A stretch of 64,000 nt of DNA from UBA6163 sp031411655 (GTDB lineage Bacteria; Planctomycetota; Planctomycetia; Pirellulales; Pirellulaceae). Numbering within the stretch: position 1 is the stretch's first letter; the number at the start of each line of letters is the position of its first letter. The notes beneath the pieces were generated by a model. It did not search any database, was not told the origin of the DNA, and saw only the letters and a program-made list of their open reading frames with translations. Positions 54,084 through 61,360 of this stretch are shown piece by piece. The DNA lies in NCBI GenBank assembly GCA_031411655.1, contig JANOBM010000124.1, positions 62,001 through 126,000 of the forward strand, in the 5' to 3' direction. The position numbers were made by a program, and so were the translations under genes.

Positions 54084-57000
54084 ATGCTTCGGCCCGAAAA
54101 CGCGACCCTTCTTCTTCCTGAGCTCATCCGCGAACGAATTTTGATTCTCGACGGAGCGATGGGGACGATGATCCAAAGGCTCCATTTAGACGAAGCAGCA
54201 GCGCGCGGCGACCGTTTTGCGTCGCATCACAAGGATCTGAACCGTTTTTCCGACATTCTTTGCTTAACGCATCCGGAAAAGATCACCGACATTCATCGTG
54301 CTTACCTTGAGGCTGGCGCGGATATCGTCGAAACGAACTCGTTCGGCGCGTCACCGATCGGCATGATCGAGTTTGATTTGCCGCTTGAACTCGTCGATGA
54401 AATCAACATTGCCGCTGTCAAATGTGCAAAAAAAGCAACCGAGGAGTTTAGTGAGCGAACTCCGGATCGGCCGCGTTTTGTGGCCGGGTCGATCGGACCC
54501 ACGAGTCGGCAGACGGCGATTAGCACGAAGGTCGACGATGCGGCTCATCGCGACGTTACTTTTCATGAGATGGTTGCCAGCTATCGACATCAAGTCGAGG
54601 CGTTGGTGAAGGCCGGCGTAGACATCTTGCTCCCGGAAACGGCCATCGACACGTTAAACTTGAAGGCGTGTTTGTATGCGATTGAAGAGTTCTTTGCGGC
54701 CGGTGGGCGACGTGTCCCTGTGATGGCAAGCGGAACGTTTGACATCGGCGGTCGGACGTTTGTAAGTGGTCAAAGCGTGGAAGCCTTTGTGACTGCCCTC
54801 GAGCATTTTCCGTTATTGTCGATTGGCATGAATTGCGCGCTGGGGCCGGATGTTATGCGTCCCCATTTAGAAGCGATGGCGAAAGTGGCACCGGTTCCGA
54901 TCAGTTGTCATCCCAACGCTGGGCTCCCCAATGAAATGGGACAATACGATCTAGGCCCCAAACAGATGGCCGAAATGATTGCTGATTTCGCGGCCAACGG
55001 CTGGCTTAACATCGTGGGTGGATGTTGTGGTACCACCCCTGATCACATTCGAGCGATCAGTGAATCCGTTCGAAAGATCAAACCGCGCCAAGATCAAACG
55101 GGTCCTGTTTACACTCGGCTATCAGGACAATTGCCATTCGTGATGCGACCTGAGATTCCGTTCACCATGATCGGTGAACGAACGAATGTGACGGGAAGTC
55201 GAAAGTTCGCTGGACTGATTCGCGACGAGAAGTATGACGACGCCATCGAGGTGGCACGCGATCAAGTCGTCAACGGTGCCTCCATTATCGATATCAATTT
55301 TGATGATGCGTTGCTCGATGGTGCGGAAGCCATGACTCGATTCCTTCGCCTTCTCGCGGGTGAAAGCGTTGCCGCAGCGGTTCCCGTGATGATCGATAGT
55401 AGCAAATGGGAAGTCATCGAGGCGGGCCTGCAAAACGTTCAAGGCAAAGCGATTGTCAATTCGATTTCGTTAAAAGATGGCGAAGAAAAATTCATCGAGC
55501 GTGCCAAACTGGTGCGTCAATACGGTGCCGCTGCAGTGGTGATGGCCTTTGATGAGAAAGGGCAAGCGGCGACAGAGGACGATAAAGTTGCGATCTGTAA
55601 ACGAGCCTATAAGGTACTGACAGAAATAGTACGCTTTCCGCCTGAGGATATCATTTTTGATCCTAACATTCTTACCGTCGGGACCGGGATCGAAGATCAC
55701 AACAACTACGCAGTCGATTTCATTCAAGCGGTAAAGCGAATCAAGCACGAATGCCCTGGCGCTAAGACAAGCGGTGGAGTAAGCAACATCAGCTTTAGCT
55801 TTCGAGGGAATGATCGCGTTCGCGAAGCAATGCACTCAGCGTTTCTTTACCATGCGGTTCGAGCGGGCTTGGACATGGGTATCGTGAACGCGGGCCAATT
55901 GGAGATCTACGAGGAAATCCCAAAAGATTTGCTCACCCACGTCGAAGATGTCTTGCTCAATCGTCGCGCGGATGCAACCGATCGGCTACTCGAGTTTTCC
56001 GAGACGGTAAAAGGAACCGGCGCTGCGAAGAAGTCTTCGGAAGACATGTCGTGGCGCGAGGCCTCGGTGCGTGATCGTCTTAAGCACGCCCTGATTAAAG
56101 GGATTGATAAGTTTATTGTCGAAGATACTGAGGAAGCACGACTCGAAATGAGCAAGTGCCTCGATGTCATCGAAGGTCCCTTGATGGACGGCATGCAGGT
56201 CGTCGGTGATCTGTTTGGACAAGGTAAGATGTTTCTCCCTCAAGTCGTTAAGTCGGCCCGGGTGATGAAGAAGGCAGTCGCCTACCTTGAGCCCTTTATG
56301 GAAGCAGAAAAACTTGCTGGTGGCGACACGACGGTTTCGTCACGAGGCAAGTTCTTGATCGCTACCGTCAAAGGAGATGTTCATGACATTGGTAAGAACA
56401 TTGTGGGTGTGGTTCTCCAGTGCAACAACTACGAGGTGATCGACCTCGGAGTGATGGTGTCTGCTGAAAGAATTCTCGACGAAGCCGTCAAGATCGGCGC
56501 GGACATGGTCGGCTTGTCGGGACTCATTACACCAAGCCTCGATGAGATGGTTCATGTGGCCAGAGAAATGAAACGCCGAAATATGAACATTCCGTTGCTC
56601 ATCGGCGGTGCAACCACTAGCGCTAAGCACACGGCCGTCAAGATCGCTCCCGCGTATGAGCATCCAGTGGTACATGTGCTCGACGCGAGCCGTAGCGTTG
56701 GGGTCGTCGAAAAGCTGATCAGCAAAGAACGGCGAGGAGACTTCGTACGAGAAAATACGCAGTTGCAAGCGGAATTGGTGACCAGCTATCGCGAACGCCA
56801 ACAGAAATTGATTCCGTATGCAGATGCCTTGGCCAATCGATTTGTCACGGATTGGAACACGATAGCGATTGACAAGCCAAACTTCATCGGGCTCCGTGTG
56901 TTGCACAGTTACCGGCTTGCAGAACTGCGAAATTATATCGATTGGTCTCCCTTCTTTATGACTTGGGAGTTGAAAGGAAAGTATCCAAAGATATTTGATG

Positions 57001-57785
57001 ACCTTGTCGTGGGGTCCCAAGCGAGTGAACTTTATCACGACGCAAACGAGATGCTCGACGAAATCATCGCAGGCGATTTATTGACGGCGAACGCGGTTTA
57101 TGGGTTCTTCCCGGCGGCGAGCGACGACGACACGATCATCGTTTACGAAGATGAATCACGCGCGACGGAGAAATGTCGTTTTCAATGCCTGCGTCAACAA
57201 TGGGAGCGGAAAGGGCAGTCCGACTATCGTTCGCTCGCTGACTATATCGCGCCCCTGGGGAGTCGCCTTGATTACATCGGTGCCTTTGCGGTTACCACCG
57301 GCATCGGTGCCGACGCATTGACGGCGAAATACAAAGCCGGTCAGGATGACTACAACGCGATTATGGCTCAAGCGGTTGCGGATCGATTGGCAGAGGCTTT
57401 TGCGGAGCGTTTGCACAAGCAGGCGCGGTGCGACTGGGGTTACGGTATGGCTGAATCGCTCAGTAGCGACGAATTGATTGACGAGAAGTACCGTGGCATT
57501 CGTCCCGCTCCAGGCTATCCCGCCTGCCCGGATCACACGGAGAAACGGACACTATTTGACCTGCTTGAAGCAGAGAAAAATGCCGGCATTGAATTGACTG
57601 AAAGTTTTGCGATGACGCCCCCGGCAAGCGTAAGTGGGCTCTACTTTGCACATCCCAACGCCAAGTATTTTGCCGTTGATAGGGTGACCAAAGACCAGGT
57701 TATCGATTACGCAAAACGGAAAATGCTACCGCTTCGGACGGTAGAACGCTGGCTATCCCCCAATCTCGCTTACGATCCGGACTGA
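54084..57785 (+). CDS. metH: cobalamin-dependent methionine synthase
   Basis: 1233 aa, full length compared with E. coli MetH (1227). Homocysteine domain with zinc-ligand cysteines C251 (MNCALGP) and C314-C315 (GGCCGTTPDHI); pterin/folate domain (FTMIGERTNVTGSRKFAGLI); B12 cap and B12-binding domain with H767 in DVHDIGKNI; C-terminal SAM-dependent activation domain (GYGMAESLSSDELIDEKYRG, and PGYPACPDHTEK). It transfers methyl from methyl-tetrahydrofolate through cobalamin to homocysteine. Divergent from the ExeA/MinD-like operon; no riboswitch recognised in the leader. It stands alone, with no other methionine genes nearby. Confidence 0.97.
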   Translation: MLRPENATLLLPELIRERILILDGAMGTMIQRLHLDEAAARGDRFASHHKDLNRFSDILCLTHPEKITDIHRAYLEAGADIVETNSFGASPIGMIEFDLPLELVDEINIAAVKCAKKATEEFSERTPDRPRFVAGSIGPTSRQTAISTKVDDAAHRDVTFHEMVASYRHQVEALVKAGVDILLPETAIDTLNLKACLYAIEEFFAAGGRRVPVMASGTFDIGGRTFVSGQSVEAFVTALEHFPLLSIGMNCALGPDVMRPHLEAMAKVAPVPISCHPNAGLPNEMGQYDLGPKQMAEMIADFAANGWLNIVGGCCGTTPDHIRAISESVRKIKPRQDQTGPVYTRLSGQLPFVMRPEIPFTMIGERTNVTGSRKFAGLIRDEKYDDAIEVARDQVVNGASIIDINFDDALLDGAEAMTRFLRLLAGESVAAAVPVMIDSSKWEVIEAGLQNVQGKAIVNSISLKDGEEKFIERAKLVRQYGAAAVVMAFDEKGQAATEDDKVAICKRAYKVLTEIVRFPPEDIIFDPNILTVGTGIEDHNNYAVDFIQAVKRIKHECPGAKTSGGVSNISFSFRGNDRVREAMHSAFLYHAVRAGLDMGIVNAGQLEIYEEIPKDLLTHVEDVLLNRRADATDRLLEFSETVKGTGAAKKSSEDMSWREASVRDRLKHALIKGIDKFIVEDTEEARLEMSKCLDVIEGPLMDGMQVVGDLFGQGKMFLPQVVKSARVMKKAVAYLEPFMEAEKLAGGDTTVSSRGKFLIATVKGDVHDIGKNIVGVVLQCNNYEVIDLGVMVSAERILDEAVKIGADMVGLSGLITPSLDEMVHVAREMKRRNMNIPLLIGGATTSAKHTAVKIAPAYEHPVVHVLDASRSVGVVEKLISKERRGDFVRENTQLQAELVTSYRERQQKLIPYADALANRFVTDWNTIAIDKPNFIGLRVLHSYRLAELRNYIDWSPFFMTWELKGKYPKIFDDLVVGSQASELYHDANEMLDEIIAGDLLTANAVYGFFPAASDDDTIIVYEDESRATEKCRFQCLRQQWERKGQSDYRSLADYIAPLGSRLDYIGAFAVTTGIGADALTAKYKAGQDDYNAIMAQAVADRLAEAFAERLHKQARCDWGYGMAESLSSDELIDEKYRGIRPAPGYPACPDHTEKRTLFDLLEAEKNAGIELTESFAMTPPASVSGLYFAHPNAKYFAVDRVTKDQVIDYAKRKMLPLRTVERWLSPNLAYDPD

Positions 57786-58311
57786 CGTAGGCGTCGATCT
57801 AAAATGTCTCTCACTGGATGACAATCGTCCGCCAGTACGTGGTGAACCCAGTACGTGGTGAAAATCGGGCCATGGCCTGCGTGCGTATGAACCTATGGCA
57901 TCGGGGTTTCTAATCGAACCTGGCAACGGTGTCTTTCGGTTTTGTTCAGACTGGGGCTGTCGACATTCGCCAGTAGACGGGCCCTCATGGGAACACGGGA
58001 TGCTCACGCGTCCCGACCCATTCTGCGCAGCCTCCCCCCATTCATTTGAGAAATCTGGACCCCGAAAATAATTTGAACGGGAGGTGAATGTGAAAATCGC
58101 TAACAAAATCAACTTTCTCGCGGGATTCAATCACCCACTTTAAGCGTCACTTCCCAAGGGCATTTGGGGAGTATGAAGTTTTGCCGTCGACATTGCCGAT
58201 GAGACTACGTGTATCGATTCGCGCGGTGGTTTGGCGCTGTGATGGCGTTGCGAAACTGCGGAATTGACAATCGCATTGCGGGCCGGCGTCTCAAGACGAT
58301 TTAATCCAAGC
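57786..58311. other. intergenic between metH and the HD-GYP gene
   Basis: 526 bp. A minus-strand frame from 58130 that runs into the metH 3' end is Ser/Arg/Pro-rich and not convincing as a protein. A 15-nt direct repeat is at 57832-57862. I see no clear terminator after metH. Confidence 0.5.
57832..57862 (+). repeat. 15-nt direct repeat, 16-nt period
   Basis: CCAGTACGTGGTGAA occurs at 57832-57846 and 57848-57862, separated by one C, just after metH. Each copy contains the near-palindrome GTAC. Confidence 0.8.
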
Positions 58312-59562
58312 ATGACCAATCCACCCGTATCATCCAATCAAGCTAGCTTTCACGATGCGGCGGTCTCTCTGGGGATTCCTTCCACCGGTCCTCTTGCCCC
58401 TGCTTCGCCTAAAAGCGAACCGCTTGTGCCCATCGCTGCGATTTCAGTCCCACCCGGACGTATTTTGATCGTTGACGATGAGATTGCCAACGTAAGAGTG
58501 CTGAAACGTTATCTCAATGGCGGCGGCTATTCGGATATTTATACGACGACGGATTCGGCGACAGCGATTCAGCTCATCGAACGGGAAAAGCCAGACTTAT
58601 TGCTTCTCGACATCATGATGCCAGAGGTTTCCGGTATCGATATTTTGCGCGCGCTACGACAACAAAAGCGGTACAAGCATCTGCCGGTCTTGATTGTGAC
58701 AGCCAATACCGATGTGGAAACCAAGAGAATCTGCTTAGAGTTGGGTGCGACGGATTTTCTACACAAACCCGTTGACCCATTGGATCTGCTTCCACGTGTT
58801 CGAAACACTCTCGTCACGAAATCGTTTCAAGATCAGTTAGCGACGTACGCTCAGCAACTAGAGAAACGAGTTTTGCAGCGTACTCGCGAGCTTGAGGCGT
58901 CGCGCCGACAAGTGGTGCAGTGTCTCGCCCGTGCGGCGGAGTATCGAGATACGGAAACGGGCAACCATGTGATTCGCGTGGGGCGATTTGCGGGGTTGAT
59001 CGCGAAGCAATTGGGGTTCACCGACGAGGAAGTCAGCAACATTGAGATGGCGGCTCAACTTCATGACGTGGGGAAAATCGCCATCCCGGATTCGATCTTG
59101 CACAAGCCGGGGAAGCTTGACCCTGACGAGTTTGAAGTGATCAAGCGCCATGCGGCACTGGGGCATTCAATTGTGCGGCCGCACGCTCCCGAAGACGCCG
59201 ATCGATTAAAGCAGCACGTCATCGCCGGTGGGCAAATGTTAATCGTGCAAAGTAGTCCATTGCTGCGATTGGCTGCCTCCATTGCATTGTCTCATCACGA
59301 GCGATGGGACGGGACTGGTTATCCGCTTGGGTTGAAGGGTGACGACATTCCATTGGAAGCAAGAATCACCAGTGTTGCAGATGTGTTTGATGCGCTGAGT
59401 TCAGCGCGTCCGTACAAGGTTGCGATGCCGCGAGAAAAGTGCTTTGCGATTCTTGAAGAAGGCAGCGGCACGCAGTTTGACCCGCAAGTGCTTCAAGCCT
59501 TTTTCTCTCGGTCCGACGAAATCATTGCCATTCAAAAAGAACTCGTCGATATTCCCGTTTGA
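58312..59562 (+). CDS. response regulator with HD-GYP c-di-GMP phosphodiesterase-like domain
   Basis: 416 aa from the ATG at 58312 (the frame opens at a TTG 48 bp earlier). Receiver domain after a 45-residue Pro/Ser linker: RILIVDDE, acceptor D100 (LLLLDIMMPEVSG), LHKPVDP. A coiled linker (QLEKRVLQRTRELEASR) leads to an HD-GYP domain with HDVGKIAIPDSILHKPGKL and HHERWDGTGYPLGLKGDDIP, all key residues present. The family hydrolyses cyclic di-GMP. No partner kinase is adjacent. Confidence 0.94.
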   Translation: MTNPPVSSNQASFHDAAVSLGIPSTGPLAPASPKSEPLVPIAAISVPPGRILIVDDEIANVRVLKRYLNGGGYSDIYTTTDSATAIQLIEREKPDLLLLDIMMPEVSGIDILRALRQQKRYKHLPVLIVTANTDVETKRICLELGATDFLHKPVDPLDLLPRVRNTLVTKSFQDQLATYAQQLEKRVLQRTRELEASRRQVVQCLARAAEYRDTETGNHVIRVGRFAGLIAKQLGFTDEEVSNIEMAAQLHDVGKIAIPDSILHKPGKLDPDEFEVIKRHAALGHSIVRPHAPEDADRLKQHVIAGGQMLIVQSSPLLRLAASIALSHHERWDGTGYPLGLKGDDIPLEARITSVADVFDALSSARPYKVAMPREKCFAILEEGSGTQFDPQVLQAFFSRSDEIIAIQKELVDIPV

Positions 59563-59573
59563 CAGTCCCAAGG

Positions 59574-60845
59574 TCACCTATCGGGCGCGATGTCAGCGGG
59601 TTCCGTATTGCGTGGCTTTATGAGTAGGACCAATCCGATCGATAGCAGCGCTGCGCCGGCGATGATGCTAAAGATACTAAAGTGGCCTGCCTTTTGATCC
59701 CGTAGAATCCCAAATCCCCAATCGGCCAAGCCACCAAAGCTAATGCTCAGCAGGTTCATGATTCCATAGCCCGTGGCCCTTAATCGCGGAGCGACAATTT
59801 GGCATAGGATTGGCATGTTGTTGCAATCAAAAAACCCCCATCCCAGGCCAAAGAGAATCAGAAAAGAAACTGCCACCCAAAGGTGACCGGTACTCGGCGC
59901 GTAGCCGACCCCGATCATTGCTGGCACGATCAACAACATTCCGATGGCGCTGACATGAATGCGGCCCCTCTCGGATCTTCGCATCCAGCGATCAGCTAAC
60001 CAGCCTCCCGTCATGGCACCCACAATGGCAGCGATCTGCCAATAGACAGTTGCCGACACGCCTGCTTTTCCCTGGCTGATTCCAAACTGGTCTTTGAGGA
60101 TGGACGGCATCCAATCGCGCACCACCCAGCCTGCCATTGCGGGAAGAGTAAAATAGATTACGAGCAGTCGGAACGATCCATTATGGAGCAACTCGCGGAG
60201 TGTGCTCCAAGGCGAGCCATGAATGACTCGTTCGGGACTCGGCGATCGAGTTGGGTTTTGCAACATTAAGAAAAGCGGTAGCGCATACAATATTCCGACT
60301 AGCCCGCAGGCATCAAAAGCCCAACGCCAACCCAATGCTGGCTGATCAGCTACATAGCCGCTGAAGCCCCCAATGATGACACCAAAATACATGCCCATCT
60401 GATGAACGCCGACCGCTCGCGAGCGGGTTATGCGCAAATGAAAGTCAGCGATCAGAGCTAGCGCTGCCGGAATGTAGAAGGCCTCGCTGGCTCCCATCAG
60501 CGCGCGAGTGGCAAGCAATTGGTCGTAGGTTTGGACTTGGCCGGTCAACCAAGTGATCAACGACCAAACGAATAGGCTAACGACGATTACGTGACGCCGG
60601 CTGTACCGATCTGCTAGATAGCCCCCGATTGGACTGAGACCCGCGTATACCCACTTGAACAGGGCGAGGACTTTTCCCCAATCCGCCTCGCGTTCGATTC
60701 CGGTGATATCTGACATCACCGAATACTTCATCGATGCCAGCAGCTGACGATCAAGGTAATTGAGCAATGCTACCGGCACCAAAAGCGCCACGATTAGCCA
60801 TGCAGTCCTCATGGAATGGGGTGATTCGGGGCCCGTTGAGCTCAT
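59574..60845 (-). CDS. MFS transporter, anion/cation symporter-like
   Basis: 423 aa with 12 predicted helices. Cytoplasmic loop motifs GGYLADRYSRRHV (loop 2-3) and GGWLADRWMRRSERG (loop 8-9) are typical. NYLDRQLLASMKYSVMSDI near helix 1 and MGASEAFYIPAALALIADF resemble the hexuronate/galactonate (ACS) branch and the Spns-like proteins. Probably imports an organic acid or sugar acid by proton symport; substrate not determinable. Convergent with the HD-GYP gene, stops 11 bp apart. Confidence 0.9.
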   Translation of the reverse strand: MSSTGPESPHSMRTAWLIVALLVPVALLNYLDRQLLASMKYSVMSDITGIEREADWGKVLALFKWVYAGLSPIGGYLADRYSRRHVIVVSLFVWSLITWLTGQVQTYDQLLATRALMGASEAFYIPAALALIADFHLRITRSRAVGVHQMGMYFGVIIGGFSGYVADQPALGWRWAFDACGLVGILYALPLFLMLQNPTRSPSPERVIHGSPWSTLRELLHNGSFRLLVIYFTLPAMAGWVVRDWMPSILKDQFGISQGKAGVSATVYWQIAAIVGAMTGGWLADRWMRRSERGRIHVSAIGMLLIVPAMIGVGYAPSTGHLWVAVSFLILFGLGWGFFDCNNMPILCQIVAPRLRATGYGIMNLLSISFGGLADWGFGILRDQKAGHFSIFSIIAGAALLSIGLVLLIKPRNTEPADIAPDR

Positions 60846-60965
60846 GGAAGGTAGCGTTGGAAACTGTGTTTGAGTGGGATAGCTCGTTCGATCAGCAAAC
60901 GCCCAGCGACGCGAACGGGCCGTGTTTTCCGTGAGAGCCTAACATTTCTTACGACCTTATTTAGG

Positions 60966-60993
60966 TTGACGTTAAAAATTCTTCCTTTAGAAT
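60966..60993 (+). promoter_or_regulatory. sigma-70-like promoter
   Basis: TTGACG (60966-60971), a 16-bp A/T-rich spacer, TAGAAT (60988-60993). It would give a leader of about 360 nt for the 61361 gene. Confidence 0.5.
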
Positions 60994-61350
60994 GGTGGGA
61001 GGTGCGTCCGGTGCACCTACCCGCCTGCCCACCACCAATCAGTCAGTGACTTGGGCTACCGGCGAAACGGTGATCGGGATCATCCGTTTGGCTGGATCGG
61101 CGGTGTCAGACCACATCCTCCTGGGAAAACACGGCAAACAGTTGTCGGGACGGCAACGTCACCTGGGGCTTGGATCGGTCGGACGCCTCCGTCTGACGAT
61201 TCGATCGATAGTACCTTTTGCGATTGCCTCGCTGACGGGTCCGTCGGTTTTGCCGCTGTGTGATAGTCCATGATCGAGAGTTCGATCGTTGCCGAGCCGA
61301 TTAAGCGGGTTTCCCGGTTCTAGGACGGTTGGCCAATACCATCGCATTCG

Positions 61351-61354
61351 GGAG
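61351..61354 (+). promoter_or_regulatory. ribosome binding site that sets the 61361 start
   Basis: GGAG lies 6 bp before the GTG at 61361; the ATG ten codons later (61391) has no comparable site. Confidence 0.55.
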
Positions 61355-61360
61355 CTTCGC

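Larger units (their letters stand above)
60846..61360. other. divergent intergenic region with long leader
   Basis: 515 bp between the MFS start and the 61361 gene. It holds a good sigma-70-like promoter (60966-60993), then about 360 nt with a bulged hairpin (GGGAGGTG ... CACCTACCC, about 61000-61022) and an imperfect GTCGGACG ... CGTCTGAC pair near 61180. Several short frames are open but lack a ribosome site. Confidence 0.5.

Noticed and set aside
56340..57038. 232-codon frame on the minus strand inside metH
   Set aside because: Lies wholly within a full-length metH with all motifs intact; no ribosome site and no recognisable domain.
57753..58130. 125-codon minus-strand frame after metH
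   Set aside because: Overlaps the metH 3' end, and is Ser/Arg/Pro-rich without a recognisable domain.
60992..61273. 93-codon frame downstream of the 60966 promoter
   Set aside because: No convincing ribosome site and composition not clearly protein-like; kept only as a possibility in the leader finding.
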